DNA of 64,000 nucleotides from Graphilbum fragrans (Eukaryota > Ascomycota > Sordariomycetes > Ophiostomatales > Ophiostomataceae), in assembly GCA_001513895.1 (NCBI GenBank), contig LLKO01000014.1, positions 372,001 through 436,000 of the forward strand. Direction: 5' to 3'. Below, in pieces: positions 33,507 to 46,000 of the stretch; position 1 is the first letter of the stretch; each line of letters starts with the position of its first letter. The notes below the pieces were generated by a model, which did no database searches, was not told where the DNA came from, and was given only the letters and a program-made list of their open reading frames with translations. Made by a program: the position numbers and the translations under genes.

Positions 33507-36500
33507 CTACCATCGCCGTGCGTAGGCAGAGTTCTGCGACTCGCTTGGGCTGCTGCTGTTGGACGCTGGCCGCGGCTCCTTGCGTCGGAGCAAGCCGCCA
33601 GTCGTCACGGCCGTGGGCTCCGGACCCGCCCCGACGCCGGCTCCGGCTCCAGCTCCGGCTCCTCCGGTATCGTCGGCCCCCGTCGCTCCGCCATCGCGCC
33701 GGAACAGGTCCATGAGCTCCTGCAGGCCCAGTTTGAGCGCCCCCTTCTTGCCGTTCTTGCCGCGGCCACCCGCGAGCGTGCCGCCTTCGAGAGCCTGGGC
33801 TGCGAGAAGGCGCTTTTTGTTCTGCAGATCGAGGATGCGCTGCTCCACCGTATCGGCCACCGTGAGCTTGTAGACGACGACGTCGACGGTCTGTGTGAGA
33901 CGGTGGACGCGGTCAATGGCCTGCTCCTCGACAAAGGGGTTCCAGAAGGGCTCGAGGATGATGACGCGGGTGGCCGCGGTCAGGTTGAGGCCGAGCGCAC
34001 CGCACTTGAGACTGCAGAGGAGAATCCGTGTGGCGGGATTGCTGCGCAGACTGTGCAGGCTAGCTTCGCGGGCATCGTTGCGCATGCTGCCGTCGTAGCG
34101 GACGTGGCCGAGGCCAGCACGGGCGAGGAAGGGCGACACGAGATCCAGCATCGACGTGAACTGCGAAAACACGATGAACTTGTGCTCTTTCGCCTCGGCC
34201 TCCACAATGTCCAGCATCTTGCGAATCTTGGCCGATGCCGCCACGCCTGGCTTCTTTTTGCGGGCGACAAAGGAGTCGCTAGAGTCGGAGTCGAGGCCAG
34301 ACTCTGACTCAGAGCCAGAGCCGGAGCCAGAATCAGACTCCGTCTCAGACTCAGACTCGGAGCCTAGATATGCTGGCTTGCGCATCTTTGGCTCGTCGTC
34401 CTCGATGAAACTGCTCAGCCGGCTGCCGTCGTCTTCGTCTTCCGAGGCGTGCGTCGAGTCGTCGCTATGGATCCAGTCGCCGCCGCCCTCGGCGTCCTCG
34501 TCTTCTTTTCCGCCCGCCTTGCCCAGCTTCAAAGGCCCGCGCTTATCTTCGCCCACAAGCCAGCTGCCATCTGCTTCTTCTCCCTCTTCCTCTTCGTCCT
34601 CGTCCTCGTCGCTGCTGTCGATCACTGCTCGCCGGTGTCTCGGCTTCCGGGCTGCTTTCCGGAGAGCTGCCTCCTTCTCCAGCGTCTCCTTCTTTGCATT
34701 CTTTGCCTCTTGCCTCTTCTTGTGCCGCTCCAGTTTCTTCGCCCGTTTTTCTTCCCTCTTCCGTTGCGCCTTCTCCTTCTTGCCCTTGTCCTTGCCTGGG
34801 CTGCTGTCCAGGACCAGCCGATCGGCAATGCAGCCACGGCAGAGCAGAGCATCGCCACCCCGGGCGCCCTCGCTTGCCTTTTGCTCATCCGGCGTTAGAT
34901 CGCTCATGCACACGTCGCACTTCTTGGTCTGGATGCCAAGACCGCCCAGGGCGTCTGTGAGCGCATCGATGTCCGCGCTGGCTGCTGTCGACGAGGCAGA
35001 AGAAGCGCCGCGTCTGGGCGTTAGCGGCACTGCGTCCGTCGACAGTGCGTCCTTGTCCTTGTCGAGCTTGGCGTCTAGTAGCCGGGTGTGGTTGCAGGCC
35101 TGCCGCAAGCGCAGCAGCAGCACCAAGGCGTTGGCATAGCTCATGCCGCTGCTCTTCATCATGCGCTCGAGACTCTTGTCAGCGCGCTCCTCCAGTTGGT
35201 CATAAAAGGCGCGCTCGGCCGGCGTAAACTGCGTCAGCACATCCACCACCTTGCGCTCTGTGATCTTGAACTTGGGTGCCTCCACGGCGGAAGCAGTCTT
35301 GGCATCGCCGGCCGCCTCGCCGTTTGCCGCGTTCGCTTTCGCTGCCTTTGCCGCCGCGTCCAGCGCCTTCTTGCCGCCCGGCACCAGGGCCCCCTCCTCC
35401 TTGAGAACGTCCTTGGTGCGGCGTTTCATAAAGCAACGCAGCAGGCTGTGCAGCCGCCGGATGGCCAGGTAGCCGCGCCCGTTCTTCAGCGGCAGGTCAA
35501 TGTGCGCACGCCATTCGGCCAGATTGTCGTACGGCGTGATGCGCAGAAAGTTGACCAGGCTCTGCAGCTCGTCCAGGTTGTTCTGCATCGGCGTGCCCGT
35601 CAGGCACCACCGGAACTCGGCCGACAGTGCGCAGCACGCCTTGGTCGCCTTGGCGTTGCGGTTCTTGATGGAGTGTGCCTCATCCAGGATGACGCGGTAC
35701 CAGTTGACGCCAAAGCAGCCGCTCTTGAGCGCGTCGCTGGAGTGCCCAAATTCTGACACCAGGATCTGGTACGTCGTGATCACCACGTCGAACTGCGCCA
35801 GCTCGCGTGGCCGCACCGTTCGCTGTGGTCCGTGGTGCACGCACACCGAGAGCCGCCGCCCGCTCTCGCCGTTGCCGCCGCCGACCACCTTGTCCTTGAT
35901 CTCTGCCTCCCACTGCCGGATCAGTGCCAGCGGCGCCACCACGAGCGTGCTCTTGTCCAGCCGCTCGTAGTGCTTCTTCCACCCCGGGGCGTCCTTGTTG
36001 GCCGGCTTGGCGTTCGTCACAATCAGCGCGATCGACTGCAGCGTCTTGCCTAGGCCCATGTCGTCGGCCAGAATACCGCCCTTGGGCACCCGGCCGCGTT
36101 TGACTGGGCCCAGCTCACGGCCTCTCATCCACTTCACGCCTTCGACTTGGTGTGGCAGCAGCTTGACCCGGATGCCCGCAATCGAGCCGTCTTCCAGGCC
36201 CTCTGCGGCCGTCTTCTTGGGCGCTTTCGGCTCAGCTGGGGTGCTGCCGTCGCCGCTGCCTCCGCCGCCCCCATCTGCTGCTCCTCCTGCGGCCTCTTCT
36301 TCTTCGTCTTCGTCGTCTTCCATTCCACCCTCCAGGAGCGCCTTAAGATCGGCGGCCGCCTTGCCGGGATCTGTATAAAAGTCGACATCGTTGTGGCTAG
36401 CGGACGGGGCTCCCGGTGGGCCAGTGCGGGCGCCGGTGGCGCAAAAGGAGCTGACAGGAAAGACGCCGGCCGGGTCGGCGACGGTGTTTTGGGTTGTGTT

Positions 36501-36974
36501 GCGCAGCGGCGTTGAAGCAAACGTCAGCCGCGGTGCTGCCTTGCGATCCGGGTACTTGGGCGCCAGAGGGCCGGTGAGGCGTTGCGGCCGGTGGTGTTCG
36601 GGGCGGTTCCGGTTCGTGTTAAAGAGAATGTTGTCTCGGCGCTGCACCGCCGACGGTGCCAACTGCGTGGGCCTGCCAAAGACGGGCTCCGGGGTCGAGG
36701 ACGAGGCCACCACAAAGGGGTCCAAAGCAGCGGCTCCGGGCCGTGCGGGGGTGCTCAGTCCAGCGTTGCCCGTGTTGGACTGCTGGCTAAAATTCGGGGC
36801 TGGCACTGGGCTGTCCGACAGGTCGACAAAATTGGCGTTGGAGGCCGCAAAGTGCGGCGGCGTCGCCATGAACCCGCCAGCATCCTGGGACGCGAAGCCC
36901 TGCGAGCTGGCGGCCTGCGAGCTGATAAATTCGAAGTCGTCGTCCGAGAGGGACCCGCTGCGAGAGCGAGCCAT
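33507..36974 (-). CDS. SNF2-family DNA translocase, Uls1/Rad5-Rad16-like
   Basis: Nuclear ATPase of 1155 residues from the ATG at 36974, which has a good context (ATCACCATGG). The frame stays open upstream to an ATG at 37244, which would add 90 residues. Helicase motifs: Q-like LLPHQVEGVKWM, motif I DDMGLGKT (about 304-311), motif II DEAH (about 431-434), motif III LTGTPMQNN, and in the C-terminal lobe FSQFTSMLDLVSPFL, LLCSLKCGALGLNLT and DRVHRLTQ. Between the lobes is a Cys pair array CDVC...CRGC (about 686-715) where Rad5/Uls1 proteins carry a RING finger, followed by a long Lys/Glu coil and acidic Asp/Glu/Ser tracts. Homologues act in DNA damage tolerance or SUMO-targeted turnover; the exact role here is inferred. 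Confidence 0.88.
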   Translation of the reverse strand: MARSRSGSLSDDDFEFISSQAASSQGFASQDAGGFMATPPHFAASNANFVDLSDSPVPAPNFSQQSNTGNAGLSTPARPGAAALDPFVVASSSTPEPVFGRPTQLAPSAVQRRDNILFNTNRNRPEHHRPQRLTGPLAPKYPDRKAAPRLTFASTPLRNTTQNTVADPAGVFPVSSFCATGARTGPPGAPSASHNDVDFYTDPGKAAADLKALLEGGMEDDEDEEEEAAGGAADGGGGGSGDGSTPAEPKAPKKTAAEGLEDGSIAGIRVKLLPHQVEGVKWMRGRELGPVKRGRVPKGGILADDMGLGKTLQSIALIVTNAKPANKDAPGWKKHYERLDKSTLVVAPLALIRQWEAEIKDKVVGGGNGESGRRLSVCVHHGPQRTVRPRELAQFDVVITTYQILVSEFGHSSDALKSGCFGVNWYRVILDEAHSIKNRNAKATKACCALSAEFRWCLTGTPMQNNLDELQSLVNFLRITPYDNLAEWRAHIDLPLKNGRGYLAIRRLHSLLRCFMKRRTKDVLKEEGALVPGGKKALDAAAKAAKANAANGEAAGDAKTASAVEAPKFKITERKVVDVLTQFTPAERAFYDQLEERADKSLERMMKSSGMSYANALVLLLRLRQACNHTRLLDAKLDKDKDALSTDAVPLTPRRGASSASSTAASADIDALTDALGGLGIQTKKCDVCMSDLTPDEQKASEGARGGDALLCRGCIADRLVLDSSPGKDKGKKEKAQRKREEKRAKKLERHKKRQEAKNAKKETLEKEAALRKAARKPRHRRAVIDSSDEDEDEEEEGEEADGSWLVGEDKRGPLKLGKAGGKEDEDAEGGGDWIHSDDSTHASEDEDDGSRLSSFIEDDEPKMRKPAYLGSESESETESDSGSGSGSESESGLDSDSSDSFVARKKKPGVAASAKIRKMLDIVEAEAKEHKFIVFSQFTSMLDLVSPFLARAGLGHVRYDGSMRNDAREASLHSLRSNPATRILLCSLKCGALGLNLTAATRVIILEPFWNPFVEEQAIDRVHRLTQTVDVVVYKLTVADTVEQRILDLQNKKRLLAAQALEGGTLAGGRGKNGKKGALKLGLQELMDLFRRDGGATGADDTGGAGAGAGAGVGAGPEPTAVTTGGLLRRKEPRPASNSSSPSESQNSAYARRW

Positions 36975-37993
36975 GGTGATCCGAGTCTGCGTTGGATTGT
37001 GATTGTGGTTGGAGATCTTGGTCTGGGGCTGGGTTTCGATAGCTCTCGGCACAGCCCTGGCTGGTGCGGCTACTGTGGTGGCTCGGATGAGGTCACGGAA
37101 GCTGTCTGAAAGCCGTTCTTGTGTCGCGGCGGCCTGCTGATCGGAGGCTGACGTCTTGTTTTCGCGGGCAGGTAAAGGCTGTTTCTGGCTGGAAAAAGAG
37201 GGTGTTTCGCGGGCGGCGAGAGTATTGGTAGGCTGGAATCCCAAACCAGCACCAGGCTTCGATCTGTGCCGTGGTCAGAAAGGCCGCTCTCTGTGGCTTT
37301 GTGTAGGAGATGGAAGATGGAAGACGAAACGCAGGAGGGGTTTTTTGCTGCTTCATCCAACACTCTCTCATTCTCCGTAGGCAGCAAAGTGGGGCAAGCT
37401 TGCTGGCACCAACAAAGTACTTACCGCATTGAATGATGGACAAAACAGAAGCAGCCAGCAGCAAAAGGGCGACTCGTCACGCTCGTTTTATAGTCGTAGT
37501 GCTGCGCGCAGAGGCCGGTGAGGAAGAGCAGAGCTAGGTAGGTACGGCCTCGATGCTGAACCGTTGGTGTTTGTTTCGTGCCACATAGAAAGCCATGGCT
37601 TAAACCTCGAATAAACGCCGACCGCGTTGATTGGCTAGCGTTAAAGTGGTAAACAGGCAGCTGCTCAGCAACGCGGGCCACGATAAGATAAGCACGCCCA
37701 ACAAGTACCAGTACATGCGATTTCTTTGTTTACTTCGCGCAAAATCAAGTCAACGTTGCATTACGGTGCTATCTAGGGCGCCTATGAGCCGACTGCGCCG
37801 CACGCTCCAAATCCCTAACTCCATGCCAGAGCTGTATCTGTCGCGTACCTTGCGTGTATCGTGACTTCATGTGCGAGTACCCCCGCCGATCACTGCAGCC
37901 CTCTATCGATGCAATCCGTGCAGCCCATGTACTTGTAAGAGACGAGAAAAAAAGCAGACACACCACATTCACGTCCACCAGGTCTTCACGACA
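36975..37993. other. Intergenic: SNF2 promoter side and Yrb30 3' flank
   Basis: About 1 kb between two minus-strand genes. The first 270 bp form an open, in-frame extension of the SNF2 gene and may be coding if the upstream ATG is used. The rest shows no gene. Confidence 0.55.
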
Positions 37994-40001
37994 TCAGCGT
38001 GCCGGCGAGTCGGTGTACGGATCAAAGCCCACTCTCTGCCTGGCAGCCAGCTTCGCACGCCAGCGGTCCTCGCGGCGCAGTCCCGTCGTCGACGTTTCCT
38101 CGAGAAAAAAGGTCAGAATATGGTCGGGGATCGCGAGGTGCGAGGTCTGCTGGAATTCCTGGAGGCTCGCCAGCCGGATCAGCATCTCGAGAAGCGACAG
38201 CGACGTGGTGACGGCGCCGAACGGGGACTGGGCTGTGAACGCCGTCGGCGCGGTCTGGCCGACTGTGGTGGTGCTGTGCGAGGCAGAGGGCTCTTGGGCC
38301 GTGAGGTCTGGTTCTGAGAGGAACAAGGTGCGCATTCTGTCCGTGAGGCCAGTGTTCATGATAGCATCGTGTGAATCGGCGTGCGAAGGGCGTAGGGGCG
38401 TCCGGAAACCAGGATTCTCGCTCTCATCCCGGGAAGCAGGCTCGTCTGCGTCTTCGTCCTCGTCCTCCTCTTCCTCGTCGCCATTGCTCTCTGGCCACAC
38501 CTCAAAGGCCAGCCACTCTGGGTCCAGATGAACAGGCAGCTGCGGTTGCCACCCTGAATATCCACGAGGCGGAGTGCTGTTCTCTGGCATCTCGCCAAGA
38601 TCCGGAGGAACTCCACTCTCCTCTCTCAACTGTCTATTCGCGTCTTCCTGGTCCTCGGCATACGACGAGCGAGAGCCGACGTGATTCTTTGAGCCCCGAT
38701 CCTCGCCCGAATCCGCGTCTTTCTTTCCCGGCATTCCCATGGCAGACAGCGTTCCGGACGCCGACGCCGCTCCATCTACATCAGTATCCCGCTTCAGCAG
38801 CAGGGCGGGATTGTTCTCCAGACTGTTCTGCGCTCCCATGTTCAGGATGCGCCCCATGTCGGTGTAAAAGATCTTGGCGATCTGGCGAATTGGCACCGAC
38901 GCCCGGATGCCTGCTCGGGCCACATTGTCAAAGGAACAAGAGCCACTGGGCCGGTCTTCGTCATCATGAACGCGCCCGTCGGCCAGGTCCTCGATCATCT
39001 CCAGATGGTACGCATATTCATGGCCGCGTTCGTCGGTCGGCGCTGCCGTGTTGGGCGACACCGGATCTCTCCTGGCACAGTATCCCACCTCGCCGTCGAA
39101 TTCCCACTCCGGTTGCGTCCGGCAAATTCTCACGCGGCACTTGTGGAGAACTTCCTGCCACAAGGGTCGCTGCTGGCCCTCCTCAAACCCATACGGGACC
39201 TCGTCATCGGTGTTCTCCGCCTTGCGATTCTCGGCCGGCAAACGGCTTCCCTGCTTGGCCGACGGAGTCCTCCTCGACGCAGACGTAGACGCGTGCCCCA
39301 AAAACAACATGTACAGCGACAGCGTAAAGGCTGGCCCGATCTGCACCGGAAGGCTGTGCTCGCCGGCAAACCGCGTGTCGCCCACCGTGAGCAGCATGCT
39401 GGCCTGCAGCAGTCGTGATGGCGATATCGAAGGCGGCAAAGACGTCGAGAAGCACTCCCCCGAGGCCGTGATCGCCAGCTGGATCAGCGGGATGTCGCCG
39501 TCGATGCGCGCGAGCAGCTGCTTGATGTCGGCCATGATCTCCAGCAGTGCGGCCTGGCGCTCTTCGCTGGACGCCGTGGCCGTATGTATCTCTCCCACCG
39601 CCGCTTCGTCTAGTCGCTTGCCGAGCGCCGCAATGTCGGCGTGCAGTGCTCGTGCCAGCGTGGCTGCGTTGGCGAGAAAAGCATTGCCACGACCGGAGCG
39701 GAATTCGATGAGGTCGAGGGCCGGTGAGATGATCTATGTCGTCAGGATGGAGGGAGAGACGCAGAGACAGCAGGTGGGAAACAAAAGGAGAAACAGAAGG
39801 AGAAACAGAAGCAGAGCCTACCTTGATTTTGTTGTCCAGAGACGTCTGCAGAGCCTTCAGTTCTGCTCGTTGCGCCTTGTTGTCGACCGTTTGCAGAAAT
39901 CGAGAACACTGCTGGATGGCCAAAGACGACGTGAGGGCAATGCCGCAGCGCATGGCATAGTTGACGGCCTGCATCCCGAGCCTGGCTAGGAAATCGTCCA
40001 T
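37994..40001 (-). CDS. RanGTP-binding protein, Yrb30-like
   Basis: Fungal protein of 639 residues from exons 40001-39822 and 39733-37994. The beginning, MDDFLARLGMQAVNYAMR, then QQCSRFLQTVDNKAQ and, across the intron, DNKIK-IISPALDLIEF, matches the N-terminal block that I recall for fungal Ran-binding (Yrb30-type) proteins, which bind RanGTP and block its GAP-stimulated hydrolysis. Later conserved-looking runs are ASGECFSTSLPPSISPSRLLQ, FTLSLYMLFLGHA and FDGEVGYCARRD. The central and C-terminal parts contain acidic low-complexity stretches (DEEEEDEDEDAD). No canonical RanBP1 domain is seen, as expected for this family. The single intron contains a 12-bp tandem duplication. Confidence 0.85.
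39785..39810. repeat. 12-bp direct repeat inside the Yrb30-like intron
   Basis: Two perfect copies of AAGGAGAAACAG (39785-39796, 39797-39808) lie in the intron. On the gene strand they form a CTGTTTCTCCTT pyrimidine tract. Confidence 0.85.
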
Positions 40002-43000
40002 CGGCGCAGTTTGTCTATTCGCCTGTTCGGCGTGTGCGGTGAGTTGAAGTTGAGTGTCGTTCCGCAGAAGACATGTCACACAAGACTTGTCGCTCTTTTT
40101 GACGCGTTACACCGCAGCTGTCAAGGGAACTCGCCACTGCTTGGGCGAGTGTCGGACACCACGTCTGCCATCATTGTCTGTCCTATGGGGGGATCCCAAT
40201 CGAGACGTCTGAGTAGGGCTCAACAGCATGGTTTTGACCCAAACGCGTTGCACTATTATGCTCGACCAAAGTTCGGATCCAGTCAAGTAATCAGAGTCAA
40301 TACAAGAGCCATTCACTCGAATCTTCTGTATATCGGTGACGTCCTCAGGTCTTCGTGAGAGCCAACAATCCAAAGCGAAGCCCACTGGTGCTCCCAGACC
40401 TGTAACGTGGACGCGGCATTGCAAGGCATCCGCATCCTGCTGTGAGCGATGCTCAACGCAACGCGTCCGGCTCCAGCCAGAGCCCATCACCCAAAGCCGT
40501 AGATATTCACAACCCAACCGCTGCCGGCAGCAGCCCGTGGCCACCACGCAAACACTCGTTTGGGCCGTCCCGCTGTCGTCTTGAACTGTTTCGGGGACGG
40601 ATCGTCATCGTAGAGTGGCAACTCGTGCGTCTTTCCGCTTGGATGGTGGCGTCCTGCACATACGAGTCGACAGTGCCGCTTCATCGTTGGTCGCTCCTCG
40701 ATAGATTCGATAGGCAAGTGAACAAAGGACCAAGCGGACAGTATCTCCATCCAGCCACGGAACACGACACGCGACCACCAAACAAGAGTGGTGGGGACGG
40801 TGGGAAGCGCGTCTTTCTTGTATGTAACTACAAGTCCAGGCTTTGCATGAACAGCTAGCGGAAGCGGTCTGCCGGATAGCCACTACGAGGGCTCATGCGT
40901 ACTCATACAATCATGGCATCGTGGGTCATGTGCTCCCACCATTCCGTACGACGTATGGCCTCTTTCGTTAGCTGGCGTAGTATTCCGTACGAGGTACGAG
41001 TAGCAATACGAACCAAGGCCGCCGTGGATCCGAGGCTGTCAAACTTGGAATAGGAGACTGTGGAGCGGAAACAACAAAGCTGGGAATGCAGCGCTGGGTC
41101 CTACAAGTACTTCAAGAAAAACACAGGAAAGGAACCGTTCCTGCGAGTACGAGCATGGACGCGAGCGCGTCAACCAACCTTGCTAGAAGTGGTGTGCAAT
41201 TCGAGCCGCTCATGAGAGTGATCACAGTGTGGCGTTTGTGGAGGGCCAGTGAGGCATACTCGGATTTCAGCTCTTCCCCTGTTGGGCATACGAGTTGTGA
41301 ATACAGAGTATTCGTACGCGGTATGTGAGCATACTACATACACAGCTCGAGCATACTTATTATTGCTCTGCTCACCGGGTACTGGGTGACCGGGGAAGGG
41401 AGCTTCTGGACCTTCGATGGAGCTTGATGCGGAGCTGATCCAGGATCAAAAATAGAAACACGCCAGACTTGAGATGAACATCCGGGCAAATATGGAGTCG
41501 AGTACGTCGTAGACTTTCGACGTCGTATGTGCTCTGCGCCCCTTGTTGGTGGCTAATAAGTGAGTAAAAAATAAAAGTACAACTAAGCAACGTATGCTCG
41601 GGGAGGGAAAAGAAAAGAAAAAAGACACCCCAAAAATGAAACGGCGATCCTAATGCGTAACCGTCTTGGCTTGGCGCTGGGAAATTGCACCTCGTATCTC
41701 GACACCACTGGAACACTGACATATTTGTTGTTTCTTTTCTTTTTCACCGCTTGTTTGCCATATGGTCATGCCATTGGGCTGTTGGGTCCTGTTGGGTCCC
41801 TTTTGTCTGATGGTCATGCAGTCTCTCCGAGTGCAGGAAAAAGCAACGCTCTAAAGACGCACCCAGAAAGGTGTCAATGCGAGTACTACGGGGTCGTAGC
41901 GGTGTATACATACTGTGTATACGGAGTACGGAGTGCCATTTCCCTGTTTTGTTTACATTGCACCCAGCTCTGCTTTGTTTTTGTTGTTTTGTGCATTTAT
42001 TTATACACGCGTTTATGGAGCACCAGCTAGGTCTCTTTTCTCTCTCTGGAAGAGAATCAGGAGACCTGTCAGAGGCAGTCAAATGAGGATGACAGCTCCA
42101 TATCCATACCTACTCGTACAGGCAATATTGCGTATGCCGAAAAAGGGCCCCAATAGCCAAATGCAAATAAAAGCGCGCGAGGGAACAATCCGGTTAGCCT
42201 GGGAAGGTTTGGAAATGAAGGCCATGGAAACACCGCAGCTAGGCTCAAGCCAAGCTTTTCAGTGCACGCTTCTAGTCGCCCTCCACATACTGGTAGCTGT
42301 ATACATACATTCCGTGCTGTAGTCGTGTAATCGTACGGAGTTCTCGCACACATGTATAAAGTCGTAGTCGTACTCGGTGCACACTGGGCCTGAGAGAGGC
42401 TGAACATTCAGGGGGATCAGAGTCAGGATCAATACGAAGTGGGATACAATTTTGAATCACAGCCGACGGGCAACCGAGCTTCAGCGCCAAAGGCTGCGAC
42501 ACGGAGCGTGCAGAAAGGGGAAAAGAAATAACAAGAGCAGAAACGCCACGGCTGCCGGGTTACAAAATTGATGAAGCGAGGCTACGCGAGACGCTGCTCT
42601 CCCCGCCTGGGAAGCTGTTCAAAAACGAAGTGCTCCGTGCTCCGTACTGGGGGTCACTCCGTAGAGCAGGTGATACGAGACGAGCCAAGTATGTACATAG
42701 TGTACTCGGATACGAGTAATATTGAATCTCCGCGCTCCCAGGAGCCGCAATGCAACGCAGTCAACGGCCTGGCAGGAATATGGCACCCCCAGGACAACCA
42801 GTAGGTACGTAAGTACACCCAGTAGCAAGCCGCAAACGTCCATTTCTAATGTTCCTGTCTTTCTACCCGTTGGTCCGCCCCATGGGCTGTTACCCGTTAT
42901 AGAAGAGAAAGGGGGTGCTCATTTTACCTTCAGGAGGTTCCCGTGAAGACGCCAGGCTATTGGTCGACAGACGGCAGACGACCAGGGGGGCAGCTTTGAG

Positions 43001-46000
43001 CTCTAGATCCAGCCGTGCTGTTCTCCGAAGTCCGTAGATCCAAGGTCGGCGGCTTCATGCGGACAGAAGACGACCACCACCACAGCAGCAGAGAGCAGGC
43101 TACAAATGGCAGCTCTAACGCAGGGGTCGCACGTTCGTATCCGTCCGAGGAGCTCTGGGCGTCTGGGAGATAAGCCATGAGCTGCTACGTAGCATGGGAA
43201 GCACGGGGCCGATGCATAGGAGGATCTCGTATATTGGCGGGCAGCTCTTGCTGAGCAACATACGGTGCTTAGCACATATGCATGTAACTAATATCTTTGA
43301 CATGCGGGCATCTTGGACACAACTACGCTTGGAGGCTGGCTCGAAACCCGGGTTGAAGCGAGCTGGTGCGTTCGGGTGCATAGGTCTTTTGGCTTGGCAT
43401 GCAGCGCGTGGATCCCAGGTCACAGCTGCTGGATGCAGAGTTCCTTTGCGAGATGAGAGCGGGCTGTTTGTTTTTTGTTTTCGTGTTTTTGTTGTTGGAT
43501 TGCAGTGTATGTTTTTGTTCCGCTGTCATCGTGATGCTATGCATTTTTCATTTCCCTGCTGGGACTTTTGCAATAGCGGAACACAAGTCAACACCCCTAT
43601 CCCTTCCAGGAGGAACTCGCTGTAATTTGAGGCCGCAGCGCCGTCTAACAGCACATTCCTGCCCTCAGCAACCACCACGTACACTACATACATACTCGTA
43701 TATGTGTACACGCACTACGAGTACGCTATGGAGCTGCTGTTACAGGCTACCTTTGCCCCGGTATTTCCTCCTCTTTTTTCCCCTTCCTTTCTTTGCTTTT
43801 CCTGCTCCTTTCCCCTTTTACCACAATGTGGATCCCGCAGCTCATTTCCGACCGCGCCTCGTACCCCCACTAAAATAGTGTCAACCCCGGCTCGTCGCGT
43901 GTTGGGTGCCTGAAAAGAAACAAAGTGTGCGCGATTTAGGGCGCTTGTACCTTGCAGACCGCTGTGGCGATGGCCTTATCGCCCAGTAACAGGCACGGAG
44001 TATTCCTACAGGTACGTATGTACATCGGTACATTGTGCTCCTCCCGGAATAGGTGAAAGAGTAGGTCCCCCGATCCAGCTAAAAAGGCACCGCCAAACCT
44101 AGAAAATCTTAGAAAGAAAGCGCTTCGCTCGCGCTCTTCACGACAACCGATGCAAACAGCTACCAGAACGCTGTTTCGCCACCCATTGGTCGCCACCGGC
44201 GTCCAGCGACCGAACGCGTAATCTATTTTGGCCGTCCTCGGTTGGCCCTGGCTAGGCCGCCCATCCGCCAGTTCCCCCGCCAGCAGCCAAATGCTCTATG
44301 CTGAAAGAGTGATTAGCTTGCAGACGAGGAGCTTCATCGGCGGACAGCTCGTGAGCTCTGGGATGACGGGCGGCTGTACAAGGTTGCTGGGCGCGATACC
44401 TGGATCTATACTCCGTATTGCCCGCTCGACAGGTACAGCTCGTAGATGTAGGTGTATCAGGGGAATCCGAGCGAATCTCACTCGGACTACCACGAGGACG
44501 ACGACTCGTCAAGTACGACAACGAACGACCAAATCGGGTGCCTCAGTCTCCGAGGTGACTCGAAACAGGTGCCGGCAGTCGTCGGAGGCCAGCCGAGGCT
44601 GCTGAAAGATTGGCTGGGCGACAGGCGGCATGCCACATCCAGCCTCTCGTGCATGCAGGAATATGCAAACTTGCATCAGTCTTACGCAGCCCGACAGCGC
44701 CCACGCCGCGGACCTACATGTTTTACAGGCTGAACTAGTCGCACACAGTCGTGGATGTCGTATGCCTGCCATTCCTGGCAGGGCCAGCCTCCATTCTTGC
44801 GCGCCGTGGAGGATGCTAGAAAACTTGCAGGCCCAACTTCAGCCAGATCAGCCTGTCAGATCCCGACGCCGGCCTTCGATCAGCGCATCCTTCATCGCGC
44901 TGGTACGGAGTAGTGTACACTACATGCAGAGTCACCGTCTCTCAAAGTGCTAAGACGACGGCCCTGTACTTGCATACGTGAATGCCAGAATGGCTGTTGT
45001 TTGCCTCGTATTCTTGCCGGTCTTCATTTCGGAGAGAGGGACATTACTCCCGCCCACTCCGTACGGCTGTCCTCTACCAGTCTTCCAGGAACAATTACAG
45101 CGCTCTTCCGCCTGTGCATTCCTCGTATAGCAGCTGCAGCGTGTGGACTCGCTTCGAGTAGTGTATGTACGAGTCTCGAGCACGCTGTAAGATATGTTTG
45201 GGCCGCTCCACCATCTCCACCCCCTTTTCTTCTGCTTCGGGCGCTCTCAGATTGCCCTCCCAGCACCCGTCCACCATGCTGACGCCTGTGCCCACCAATA
45301 CGAGCGCCCCTATCCCAGGCCCTGGCGCTGTGCTGCTCGCATTGGGCCGCCGTGAAATCACTTGTTCGCTGCAGACAGGAGAAGGGCCCCAGCCGGCACC
45401 AAAAACGGCAGCAAAACTAGTCGTAGGCAAACTTAGCCGTTCCATGAACCCCTGCACCGATCTCGCCCAGTTAGCGCTGGTCAATCTCCCCTCGCTCGCT
45501 GTCCCTGTCCTTCCCTGTTCGCTCTGCTCGTTTGCCGGCTCCCTGCTGCCATTTCTCGCCCTCCGTGCATACACGGATACGAAGTCTCCACGACCTCCAC
45601 GCCTCCATCACCACCACCACCGTAATCAACCACACCACACATGCAAATCCGCCGCCCACCATGCGTCCCATCCATCCCATCTCGCATCTGCAAGGGCCTA
45701 GTTCTTTTTTAGCCCCGTCTGCTACCTTGCTAGTGCCTCATAGGACCACCCTAACTTGCTGGTTCCCCTTACGACGGTCCTCCCCATTCCCTTCACCCCT
45801 GCTCCACACACACCCCTCCCCTTCTCCTCTTACTCCCTACCAGTATTGTCGACGACGTATGGAGCGCTCGTATTCACCGTAGGTACATTCAGTACGTACC
45901 AATGAATGTAGGGGGGCGTCTGTCTGTCTGTTGTGTGTGCAAATCCACTCCCCCCCCCCTTGCCGGAGTAACGAAAAGAGTGAGCGAAAAGCAAAAACAC

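Noticed and set aside
40107..40858. Overlapping open frames on both strands (about 140 codons each) upstream of the Yrb30-like gene
   Set aside because: They overlap each other antiparallel and show no recognisable domain or conserved motif; transcript data would be needed to revive them.
43080..43160. Possible tRNA remnant (TTCGTATCC word resembling a B box)
   Set aside because: The flanking bases do not pair into a T arm, and no A box or acceptor stem is seen.
45165..45701. 178-codon plus-strand open frame upstream of the CCG-6-like gene
   Set aside because: The C-terminal part is His/Pro/Ser low complexity from a CCA/CAC tract; it most likely belongs to the promoter.
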